Source: Pseudomonadota bacterium (GTDB lineage: Bacteria; Pseudomonadota; Gammaproteobacteria; Acidiferrobacterales; UBA6901). From it: 12,306 nucleotides of DNA. The notes under the pieces were generated by a model. The model worked only from the letters and a program-made list of their open reading frames with translations. It did not search any database and was not told the origin of the DNA. Shown here piece by piece: positions 5,534 to 12,306 of the stretch. Positions within the stretch are counted from its first letter, which is position 1, and every line of letters begins with the position of its first letter. The stretch is taken from assembly GCA_021785795.1 (NCBI GenBank), contig JAJYEK010000102.1, positions 1-12,306 on the forward strand, in the 5' to 3' direction. The translations under genes were made by a program, and so were the position numbers.

Positions 5534-7528
5534 TTGTCTGAACTCAATCCCCGCCAGAAAGAGGCCGTATGCTACACGACAGGCCCACTGCTGGTGCTCG
5601 CCGGCGCGGGCAGCGGAAAAACTTCGGTCATAACGCGCAAGATAGCCCTTCTCGTGCGCGAGCGGGGGATTGCACCGTCGAACATTGCTGCGGTCACGTT
5701 TACCAACAAAGCTGCCCGCGAAATGAAGACCCGTGTCGCCGCGCTGCTCACCGGCGGCGATGCCAAGGGCCTGACCATATCCACGTTCCACACGCTCGGC
5801 CTGCGCATCCTGCGCGCCGAGAACAGTCGTGCCGGCTACCGACCCGGCTTCTCGATCTACGACTCCACGGATAGCCTCGGACTTGTCCGCGATCTGGCGC
5901 ACAACAGCATGGCCGAAGAGGTACAGCGCCAGATCTCGCGCTGGAAAAATGCCATGATCGAACCGGACCAGGCCCTAGTCGCGGCCGGCGCAGATCCGCT
6001 GGCCGTGCAGGCCGCCAAACTCTATCCCGCGTATCAGCGCCACCTCAAAGCGTGCAATGCCGTCGACTTCGACGACCTCATTCTTCAACCGGCGCTGATT
6101 TTTGCAAAGCACCCAGACGTGCTATCGGCCTGGCAGCAGCGCATCAGCTATCTGCTGGTTGACGAGTACCAGGATACGAATGCCTGCCAGTACCATCTGG
6201 TCCGGCAGCTCGTCGGAACGCGCGGCGCCCTGACGGTTGTCGGCGACGATGACCAGTCCGTGTATGCGTGGCGGGGCGCACGGCCGGAGAACCTGTTTCA
6301 GCTGGAAAGCGATTTCCCCGATCTCAGAGTGATCAAACTGGAACAGAACTACCGTTCGGCCGGCCGTATTCTCAAGGCGGCCAACTGCCTGATAAAGAAC
6401 AACCCGCACGTACACGAAAAGCGGCTGTGGAGCGACCTCGGCTACGGTGATCCCATCCGGGTGATCGTGGCACGCGACGAGGAGCATGAAGCTGACCGCG
6501 TCATCGCGCAACTGCTGCACCACAAGTTTACACATCGCACGGCATTCCGGGACTACGCACTGCTGTACCGCGGCAACCACCAGGCACGCGTGTTCGAACG
6601 CGCCCTGCGTGAACAGCGGATCCCCTATTATCTCAGCGGCAGCACTTCATTCTTCGATCGCAGCGAGATCCGCGACATCATGGCCTATTTCCGCCTGGTG
6701 GCAAATCCTGCGGACAACAATGCCTTTCTGCGAATCGCCAACACGCCGCGGCGCGAAATCGGTGCGGCGACCCTGGAGGGGCTGAGTCAACATGCCGCCC
6801 GGCAGGGACTCGGCCTCACGGACGCTGCGCTCGATGACGGCCTTGCCGGACAGCTCAATGCACGACAGCTCGCGGCGCTGCGCCGCTTTGCCACATGGAT
6901 TGCTGACCTGTCCGCGCGTTCGCCAGAGGCCGACCCGGCAGCCCTGGCAAAGGAGGTCATCGACGAGGTTCAATACGCCGCATGGCTGGAAGAGACTTCT
7001 GACAGTCCCGCGGCAGCGCAGAAGCGCATGGAAAACGTCACCGACCTGCTCGACTGGCTGCGCCGGCTCGCGGCTCGCGACGGCGAGCTGTCTTTCGCGG
7101 AAGCCGTCGCACGCATCTGTCTCATCGGGATGCTCGACAACGATGAGCCGGATGCCAGTGCCGACCAGGTTTCGCTCATGACCCTGCATGCGGCCAAGGG
7201 ACTGGAGTTTCCCCATGTCTACCTGGTCGGAATGGAGGAAGGCCTGCTTCCTCACCGAACCAGCGTAGAGCAGGACACCATTGAAGAGGAACGTCGCCTT
7301 GCCTATGTGGGCATCACGCGGGCGCGCAGAACACTCAGCTTTTCGTTCGCGCGCCGTCGCAAACGCTACGGGGAGATCTGCGATTGCGAACCGAGCCGCT
7401 TTCTGTCCGAACTTCCAGCGGACGATCTCGAGTGGCAGGACGAGACTGCCAGCGCAGACCCGCAGGAGCGTCAGGAGCGCGCCGATGCGCACCTCGCCAG
7501 TCTGCGCGGCATGCTTGGTTCATCATGA
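5534..7528 (+). CDS. rep: ATP-dependent DNA helicase Rep (UvrD/Rep superfamily 1A)
   Basis: A 3'-5' DNA helicase that helps replication forks pass protein-bound DNA. All SF1A motifs are visible: Q-motif (LNPRQKEAV, 4-12), Walker A (AGAGSGKT, 23-30), motif Ia (AVTFTNKAAREM), Walker B (DEYQDT, 210-215), motif III (GDDDQSVYAWRGA, 237-249), motif IV (EQNYRS), motif V (LHAAKGLEFP, 551-560) and motif VI (EEERRLAYVGITRAR, 584-598). Rep-specific stretches such as AHLKACN.VDFDDLIL and NNPHV.EKRL separate it from UvrD and PcrA. Its 664 aa compare with 673 in E. coli Rep. The start is a TTG at 5534; homology begins at once, the next in-frame Met is near residue 64 within motif Ia, and no strong Shine-Dalgarno site precedes the TTG. 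It is divergent from gltA and appears to be transcribed alone. Confidence 0.97.
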   Translation: MSELNPRQKEAVCYTTGPLLVLAGAGSGKTSVITRKIALLVRERGIAPSNIAAVTFTNKAAREMKTRVAALLTGGDAKGLTISTFHTLGLRILRAENSRAGYRPGFSIYDSTDSLGLVRDLAHNSMAEEVQRQISRWKNAMIEPDQALVAAGADPLAVQAAKLYPAYQRHLKACNAVDFDDLILQPALIFAKHPDVLSAWQQRISYLLVDEYQDTNACQYHLVRQLVGTRGALTVVGDDDQSVYAWRGARPENLFQLESDFPDLRVIKLEQNYRSAGRILKAANCLIKNNPHVHEKRLWSDLGYGDPIRVIVARDEEHEADRVIAQLLHHKFTHRTAFRDYALLYRGNHQARVFERALREQRIPYYLSGSTSFFDRSEIRDIMAYFRLVANPADNNAFLRIANTPRREIGAATLEGLSQHAARQGLGLTDAALDDGLAGQLNARQLAALRRFATWIADLSARSPEADPAALAKEVIDEVQYAAWLEETSDSPAAAQKRMENVTDLLDWLRRLAARDGELSFAEAVARICLIGMLDNDEPDASADQVSLMTLHAAKGLEFPHVYLVGMEEGLLPHRTSVEQDTIEEERRLAYVGITRARRTLSFSFARRRKRYGEICDCEPSRFLSELPADDLEWQDETASADPQERQERADAHLASLRGMLGSS

Positions 7529-7890
7529 GTCTCATCATTGGCGACAGGCCGCTCGGACGCCCGCAGATCCGCCTGCTTGCAGGCAGCAACTGACCGCAGC
7601 GTACGCATCCTTTTGAATGGAGACTCCCGACAGCGTTCTGCGCCCGAAAGCCGCGACCGAAATCCGCATTGGCCGGATGCAATGCAGCCACCACCGGGAC
7701 ATGCTTCGCCGGATTGCGCCGAAGACCCCGCGAATCAGCCCGGGCCGGGGACCGCACGATCCAATCCGCACTGATCGGGATCGTAATAACGCTGCTTCGT
7801 ACACCTTGATGATGGCCGTGGTTTCGTAATAAAGTGTCAAAAGTCAACGTAGTTCCTTGAGCAGTCTGGGACCCAGCACCGTCGGCATGG
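7529..7890. other. Gene-free 362-bp region between rep and the GGDEF/EAL gene
   Basis: No convincing gene is present. GCCTGC (7571-7576) and GCAGGC (7579-7584) pair around TT soon after the rep stop, but no T-run follows, so this is a weak terminator candidate at best. Near the right end, TTGATG (7806-7811) and TAATAA (7827-7832) make a poor promoter with a 15-bp spacer. Immediately downstream is a small direct repeat, GTCAA-AA-GTCAA (7836-7847). Confidence 0.4.
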
Positions 7891-7907
7891 ATGAGCGGCA
7901 TGGATGA
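7883..7907 (+). repeat. 12-bp tandem repeat spanning the start codon of the GGDEF/EAL gene
   Basis: CGGCATGGATGA occurs at 7883-7894 and again at 7896-7907, a 13-bp period. The duplication creates several ATGs: 7887, 7891, 7900 and 7904. Those at 7891 and 7900 are in frame with the protein. Confidence 0.7.
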
Positions 7908-10900
7908 CCGGCAGGAATCAAAGGTTGTCGCCAATCTTGCGATCGCGTTCGTAATCCTGCTGTTACTGCTGTCACTGACAGCATTCATCTACAGCCTGGT
8001 CTCGTTCCATTCCGTTGAACACCAGCAGATCCGCCGCCTGAGCTTGGTGTCTGGCCTGGTTGCCCGCTCCACCGAGAACATTTTGCGCCACTACGAGCAC
8101 GGCCTGCACGCGCTTGGCCAGCAACTGCTCGCATTGGTTCCGACCCGACATCCGCGACGCACCAAAGCATGGCTGCGACACTTCCGGAAGGCGAATCCCG
8201 AGCTGCGCGTGGTCATCATGCTGGCGCCCAGCGGGCAGGTCCTGGCATCGTCAAGAAAGGCTTCCGGCACACCGCTTCCCGATCTTTCGGGGCCAGCCTT
8301 TGCCAAGGGCATACAGCTCACAATGGCAGCGCACGGTCTGGTCGTGGGCCCAGCCGAACGCGGACCCATCGCCCGTCAGTGGATCATCCCGCTGCGTTAC
8401 GCGGTGCGTGACAGAGCCGGCCGCGTGCAGTTTCTGCTATCAGCCGTGCTGCCCGTGTCTAGCGAGCAGGCACTTTGGAAAAACCTGCCAATGCCGGCTG
8501 ACCTCCTCGGCGGCCTGCTGTCCGACGACGGCTATCTCATCTTCATTTGGCCACCTCCCGCCCATCCGCAGCGCGTGTACGGCAGACCCCAGAACGGCAT
8601 TCTGATCAGAACCCTGCGTGCCCGGAAATTCGCCATAAGCGGCTATACGCGGGGCCTGACAACCGTGGACAACATACCGCGCCTGGTCGTATTCCATAGG
8701 GTGAAGCATTATCCGCTCACCTTTGGATTAACCATTCCGATGAGCATCGTATGGCTTCAGTGGTGGCACACCGTCGAGGTGCCCTATGTGCTGCTTCTGC
8801 TGCTTGCTATTGGCAGCGCATGGACCTTCCGCTGGACGGTACGCCAACAAAGGGAATGGGAACACAGACAGCTTGGCGCACGCGAGCAGCTCCACCGTGC
8901 CAACCGCGCACTTCGGGTATTGACCGAGGTCAATCACAGCCTCGTCCACACCCACGATGAACTGACTCTTCTGCACCAGGCGTGCCACAGCCTCGTGGAA
9001 ACCGGGGGCTATCGCATGGCCTGGGCCGGTTACGCCGAGCACGACGCGTCGAAGACGATACGACCGGTGGCCGTATCGGGCCATGACGACGGTTACGCGG
9101 AAAACATGAAGCTGAGCTGGGCCGATACGGAGCGGGGCCGCGGTGCGGCGGGCACCTCCATACGCGAGCGCCGCCCCGAAGTGGCCCGCGACATCGCCAC
9201 TGATCCGCGTTACGCACCCTGGCGGGATGCCGCCCTGGCACGGGGCTATGCATCGAGCATATCGCTGCCTTTGATTTACGACGATCAGGTATACGGAAAC
9301 TTCAGCCTCTACGCCGAACAACGACTGGCATTCGACCAGGAGGAAGTGGACATATTGCAGCAGCTCGCAAGCGACCTGGCCTTCGGCATCCATGCGCTAC
9401 GGGTACGGCTTGCGCACACCTACGCGGAAAATCAGCTGCGTCTGGTCGCCAGCGCCCTGGAGAACACCGCCGAAGCCGTTTTCATTACCGATGCGAACGC
9501 GCGCATCATATTCGTCAACAAGTCCTTTACCGGCATCACCGGATTTGAGGCGGGAGATGTCATTGCACGGCCGTGGGAGACCATCACCTCCGACCGTGAC
9601 AACGACAGCATGTCCGAGGCCCTGTGGCAGTCACTTGATGACTCCGGATACTGGCAGGGGGAGCTGTGGGCCAGGCGCAGGAGCGGCGAATCCTACCCTG
9701 CCCTGCTAAGCATCACCAAAGTCCCCGAACAGGATAGCAGCGTGTCGCACTTCGTCGGCGTCTTCAACGACATATCGCAGTACAAGGACTACCAGACCCG
9801 CCTTGAATTCCTGGCTACCCACGACGCCCTGACCGAATTGCCAAACCGCATGCTGCTGCGCGATCGGCTGGACGAGGCCATCTCCAGAGCACAGCGCGAC
9901 AGGAGCTCTGCAGCAGTGCTGTTTATCGATCTCGACCGCTTCAAATCCATCAACGACACGCTCGGGCACTCCGTGGGCGATGAGTTGCTGTGCCAGGTGG
10001 CCGCACGGCTGCGGAACGGAGTACGTGAAATCGATACCGTCTCGCGCATGGGCGGGGACGAGTTCGCCATCATCCTGACCGAATGCAAGGAATCCTCCGA
10101 CGTGGCCTCACTGGCACACAAGCTCCACGAACTGGTCTCCAGAAAGTTCACCGTCGATTCCCGGGAATTGTTCGTGACAGCCAGCATCGGCATAAGCTGC
10201 TACCCACAGGACGGCTGCGACGTGTCGACACTGCTCAAGAATGCGGATATTGCGATGTACCGCGCCAAGGAATCCGGTCGCAACATGTTTCAGTTCTTCT
10301 CGCCCGGAATGAACGCGCAAGCCTCCGATTTCATGGCCATGGCCAACAGCCTGCATACCGCCGTCGAGCGCGGCGAATTCGCGCTGGAGTTCCAGCCACG
10401 GCACGAGCTGGCCACGGGACGGATCACCGGGGTCGAAGCCCTGCTCCGCTGGCATCACCCGGAACTGGGACTGATTCTGCCGTCCCGGTTCATTCCGCTG
10501 GCAGAGGAAACCGGCCTCATCGTTGCGCTTGGGGAATGGGCGCTCAGCAAGGCCTGTGCGCAGGCCAGGGTCTGGGAGCAGGCAGGCGCCCCGCTTTCCG
10601 TGGCCGTAAATCTCTCGGCGCGCCAGTTCCGCGAGCCTGACCTCGTCACACGCATCGGCGCCATCATCGAGGCATCAGGCGTATCGCCGTCTCTGTTGGA
10701 AGTTGAGATTACGGAAAGTCTGATGATGCAAGATCCCGGCACCGCCAGCCGGATGCTCGGCGAACTTCGCGCCATGGGAGTGGAGTCGGCAATCGATGAC
10801 TTCGGAACGGGCTACTCTTCGCTTGCGTACCTCAAGGATTTCCCGGTGAAGTATCTGAAAATTGACCGCCGCTTCGTGAACGACCTGCCGGGAGACGCGA

Positions 10901-11109
10901 GCGATGCAGCAATTGTGCGCACCGTTATCGCCATCGCCAGAAGCCTCGGGCTCAATCTCATTGCCGAGGGCGTGGAGAACGAGGCACAACGGGTCTTTCT
11001 GCTGGCCGAAGGCTGCGAACATGCACAGGGCTATTATTTCAGCCGACCCATGCCGGCCGCGGCCCTGGACGACCTGCTGGCTGCAGAATGGATGGCTCAA
11101 CGAAAGTGA
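7891..11109 (+). CDS. Membrane-anchored sensor with GAF, PAS, GGDEF and EAL domains (c-di-GMP synthesis and breakdown)
   Basis: This 1072-aa inner-membrane protein makes and/or degrades cyclic di-GMP. A first membrane helix (about 12-37) is followed by a periplasmic sensor region (about 38-290, PDC/Cache-like by position) and a second helix (about 296-316). Then come GAF (about 355-505, with TGGYRMAWAGYAE), PAS (about 518-632), GGDEF (about 640-805) and EAL (about 820-1065). The cyclase motif is intact (GGDEF, 721-725), with a product-inhibition site RxxD at 712-715 (REID). The phosphodiesterase residues are also intact: EAL at 849-851, Asn907 (NLS), Glu939/942 (EITES), DDFG 969-972, Lys990, Glu1026 and Gln1046. 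Both activities are therefore possible, and the net direction cannot be predicted. The start is either ATG 7891 or ATG 7900; neither has a clear ribosome-binding site. The sensed ligand is unknown, and no partner gene is adjacent. Confidence 0.95.
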   Translation: MSGMDDRQESKVVANLAIAFVILLLLLSLTAFIYSLVSFHSVEHQQIRRLSLVSGLVARSTENILRHYEHGLHALGQQLLALVPTRHPRRTKAWLRHFRKANPELRVVIMLAPSGQVLASSRKASGTPLPDLSGPAFAKGIQLTMAAHGLVVGPAERGPIARQWIIPLRYAVRDRAGRVQFLLSAVLPVSSEQALWKNLPMPADLLGGLLSDDGYLIFIWPPPAHPQRVYGRPQNGILIRTLRARKFAISGYTRGLTTVDNIPRLVVFHRVKHYPLTFGLTIPMSIVWLQWWHTVEVPYVLLLLLAIGSAWTFRWTVRQQREWEHRQLGAREQLHRANRALRVLTEVNHSLVHTHDELTLLHQACHSLVETGGYRMAWAGYAEHDASKTIRPVAVSGHDDGYAENMKLSWADTERGRGAAGTSIRERRPEVARDIATDPRYAPWRDAALARGYASSISLPLIYDDQVYGNFSLYAEQRLAFDQEEVDILQQLASDLAFGIHALRVRLAHTYAENQLRLVASALENTAEAVFITDANARIIFVNKSFTGITGFEAGDVIARPWETITSDRDNDSMSEALWQSLDDSGYWQGELWARRRSGESYPALLSITKVPEQDSSVSHFVGVFNDISQYKDYQTRLEFLATHDALTELPNRMLLRDRLDEAISRAQRDRSSAAVLFIDLDRFKSINDTLGHSVGDELLCQVAARLRNGVREIDTVSRMGGDEFAIILTECKESSDVASLAHKLHELVSRKFTVDSRELFVTASIGISCYPQDGCDVSTLLKNADIAMYRAKESGRNMFQFFSPGMNAQASDFMAMANSLHTAVERGEFALEFQPRHELATGRITGVEALLRWHHPELGLILPSRFIPLAEETGLIVALGEWALSKACAQARVWEQAGAPLSVAVNLSARQFREPDLVTRIGAIIEASGVSPSLLEVEITESLMMQDPGTASRMLGELRAMGVESAIDDFGTGYSSLAYLKDFPVKYLKIDRRFVNDLPGDASDAAIVRTVIAIARSLGLNLIAEGVENEAQRVFLLAEGCEHAQGYYFSRPMPAAALDDLLAAEWMAQRK

Positions 11110-11407
11110 CCGCGGCCGCTCCGACATGCATATCGACCGTGCAAACAGCGAATGATCCGCGGCAGATTCCGGCACGCTGCTGATCGGCTGCAACAACCAC
11201 CGCGAATACCCCTGATTGTCTGTACCGGATGCCTTTAAACCGCCATCAGTGCGCAAGGCTGCCGGTTTCCAGGGTCACCATGCTGCTGCCCCAATGGCCA
11301 CCGGCCATCGTATCCGTTTTCCATCGACCCTCCCCATCGGCATTGCGGCGCGGTGGAGAATGCAGCAGGGCGGACGTCGATCGCCGCCCGCCCTGCCGCG
11401 CAACGGT
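11110..11407. other. Gene-free 298-bp region with a GC-rich hairpin
   Basis: Lies between the convergent GGDEF/EAL gene and the small secreted-protein gene. GCAGGGCGG (11365-11373) pairs with CCGCCCTGC (11388-11396); an inner alternative pairs GGGCGG (11368-11373) with CCGCCC (11384-11389). On either strand this could end transcription, but no run of T follows, so it is a weak terminator candidate. GCGGCCGC lies just after the stop of the GGDEF/EAL gene. I see no gene here. Confidence 0.4.
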
Positions 11408-11632
11408 TTATTCGCCGTCGTCACTGCTCTGGGACTGATTCCCCTGATCACTGCTCGAGCCGTTATCGGTCGAGCTGTCTTCAAGGACGCTGCGCGACAA
11501 CGATCTGTGCTGCACGGACACGACCGTCGACGAATGGTCGTTCATCGATGCAGACGTCGAGGCGGCAAATACCGGAAGGGCCGAAAAACCCAGCGTAGCC
11601 GCTACCGCGGCAATCAATGGTATCTTATTCAT
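11408..11632 (-). CDS. Small secreted Ser/Asp-rich protein, function unknown
   Basis: I do not recognise this 74-aa protein. It begins with a classical Sec signal peptide (MNKIPLIAAVAATLGFSALPVFA, about residues 1-23, likely cleaved after VFA). The mature part, about 51 aa, is hydrophilic and rich in Ser, Asp, Gln and Asn, ending in SQSSDDGE, so it is probably disordered and periplasmic or released. The ATG at 11632 is preceded by AAAGGTGA at a suitable distance; a GTG directly before it at 11635 is less likely. The signal peptide plus the ribosome-binding site make this a real gene despite its size. It is divergent from an OmpR-type response regulator across an intergenic region with phased repeats, which suggests it may be a target of that regulator. 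Confidence 0.7.
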   Translation of the reverse strand: MNKIPLIAAVAATLGFSALPVFAASTSASMNDHSSTVVSVQHRSLSRSVLEDSSTDNGSSSDQGNQSQSSDDGE

Positions 11633-11697
11633 CACAGTTCACCTTTGGTTTGGATGGGTCTGCCGCTACGTCAGTCCATAGCGCCAGATGCCATCCA

Positions 11698-11716
11698 TTA
11701 CACCAATGCATTGTAA
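11698..11716. repeat. TTACA-N9-TGTAA inverted repeat containing a 10-bp palindrome
   Basis: TTACA (11698-11702) and TGTAA (11712-11716) are reverse complements, and between them CAATGCATTG (11704-11713) is a perfect palindrome. The right arm coincides with the first TTGTAAG heptamer, so the left arm is an additional, oppositely oriented half-site. Confidence 0.4.
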
Positions 11717-11759
11717 GCGGAATATAAGCGCCGCCCGGAAAATTGTAAGGAATTGTGAG
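11711..11759 (+). promoter_or_regulatory. Phased TTGTAAG-like direct repeats, probable OmpR-family binding sites
   Basis: Four related heptamers run in the same direction: TTGTAAG (11711), ATATAAG (11722), TTGTAAG (11743) and TTGTGAG (11753). Their spacings of 11, 21 and 10 bp are close to whole turns of B-DNA. OmpR/PhoB-family regulators typically bind head-to-tail half-sites about 10-11 bp apart, so this reads as two tandem dimer sites. The region lies between the divergent secreted-protein gene and the response-regulator gene, consistent with autoregulation and/or control of the secreted protein. TATAAG (11723-11728) could also act as a -10 hexamer on the plus strand. Confidence 0.5.
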
Positions 11760-11771
11760 TAGCGGGCGGCG
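11729..11771. repeat. 9-bp inverted repeat flanking the second heptamer pair
   Basis: CGCCGCCCG (11729-11737) and CGGGCGGCG (11763-11771) are exact reverse complements. The 25 bp between them contain both heptamers of the second pair (11743-11759). The repeat could form a cruciform or RNA stem, or it may be chance in GC-rich sequence. Confidence 0.4.
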
Positions 11772-11818
11772 GCACGCGCATCTGAGTTAGGATAAGCGCC
11801 TGAGACCGAGCCCGTTTC

Positions 11819-12306
11819 ATGACTACACCCGCACACATCCTGATTGTGGACGACGACGACAGCATCCGCAGTCTGCTCAAGGAATATCTCGATGGGCAAG
11901 GCTACCGGACGTCTACGGCGGCCGATGGCCGGGCACTGAAGGAGCAGCTGCGACAGGGACCCGTCGATCTGATCGTTCTGGACCTGATGCTGCCCGGCGA
12001 GGATGGGTTTTCCCTCTGCCATTGGATCCGCTCGGAGCGGGATATTCCGGTCATCATGCTGACTGCGCGGACTCACAGTACCGACCGCATCCGTGGCCTG
12101 GAACTCGGCGCCGATGATTACGTCGCCAAGCCGTTCGAGCCGCGCGAACTGGTCGCGCGCATACGGGGAGTATTGCGGCGATATCACACGAACGACCGGC
12201 GCACAGACATCGTTCGCACCTACTCCTTTGCGAAATGGGAACTGGCGCTGGATAAAAGGCAGCTTCTTTCTCCCGACGGAGTACTCGTTCCTCTGGCGGC
12301 ATCGGA
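11819..12306 (+). CDS. OmpR-family two-component response regulator (partial, runs off the window)
   Basis: The first 162 residues of a DNA-binding response regulator. The receiver domain (about 5-120) has the acidic pocket Asp11/Asp12, phospho-acceptor Asp55 in VLDLMLPGEDG, Thr82 in MLTAR and Lys104 in YVAKPFEPRELVARI. All the phosphorylation residues are intact. The sequence around Asp55 (LDLMLPGEDG) is the same as in E. coli OmpR, placing it in that clade. The winged-helix output domain starts near residue 133 (TYSFAKWELALDKRQL) and is cut by the window end. A sensor kinase would be expected downstream. The ATG at 11819 matches the family N-terminus; the Shine-Dalgarno site is weak. The upstream region carries phased repeats suited to a regulator of this family. 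Confidence 0.92.
   Translation, partial: MTTPAHILIVDDDDSIRSLLKEYLDGQGYRTSTAADGRALKEQLRQGPVDLIVLDLMLPGEDGFSLCHWIRSERDIPVIMLTARTHSTDRIRGLELGADDYVAKPFEPRELVARIRGVLRRYHTNDRRTDIVRTYSFAKWELALDKRQLLSPDGVLVPLAAS

Noticed and set aside
7535..7840. Minus-strand open frame (101 aa) between rep and the GGDEF/EAL gene
   Set aside because: It starts with TTG, has no Shine-Dalgarno site and shows no family similarity. TTGACA at its start looks like a -35 box but has no -10 partner at the right distance.
11216..11716. Plus-strand open frame (166 aa) overlapping the small secreted-protein gene
   Set aside because: The opposite strand has a signal peptide and ribosome-binding site; this frame is Arg-rich and runs through the regulatory repeats.
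1..12306. CRISPR arrays, tRNA/rRNA genes, insertion sequences, att sites and replication origin
   Set aside because: I looked for regular spaced repeats, tRNA T-loop patterns, transposase motifs with terminal inverted repeats, and DnaA-box clusters, and found none by eye.

Overview
The window reads as a stretch of GC-rich gammaproteobacterial chromosome. The citrate synthase is the GltA hexameric type and the helicase aligns with E. coli Rep along almost its whole length (664 aa here, 673 in E. coli). Codon use, mixed transcription directions and single-gene units look like ordinary core genome. I see no insertion sequence, prophage, CRISPR array, tRNA or rRNA. The genus cannot be fixed from this sequence alone; a sulfur-oxidiser-type lineage is only a guess.

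Layout, left to right. (1) A small GGQ-domain ribosome-rescue-type protein on the minus strand. It diverges from a type I-beta DAHP synthase gene on the plus strand that carries a frameshift about two thirds of the way along. (2) A short CigR/RcnB-like predicted lipoprotein on the minus strand, convergent with the broken synthase and divergent from an MFS transporter. A perfect 9-bp inverted repeat lies just upstream of the transporter's likely promoter. (3) gltA on the minus strand. (4) A 464-bp gene-free gap, then rep on the plus strand with a TTG start. (5) A 362-bp gap, then a 1072-aa membrane protein with a periplasmic sensor region, GAF, PAS, GGDEF and EAL domains; both c-di-GMP catalytic motifs are intact. 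(6) A small secreted Ser/Asp-rich protein on the minus strand, divergent from an OmpR-type response regulator cut by the window end.

The genes do not form one pathway: there is central carbon metabolism (gltA), aromatic amino acid synthesis (the broken synthase), translation rescue, replication-fork helicase, transport, and signalling. The most distinctive non-coding signal is in the divergent region between the small secreted protein and the response regulator. There, two pairs of TTGTAAG-like heptamers are spaced at about one helical turn, as expected for an OmpR-family binding site. The most notable gene-level anomaly is the frameshifted DAHP synthase, whose two halves meet at an ATGA overlap. 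I found no convincing previously undescribed multi-gene system.
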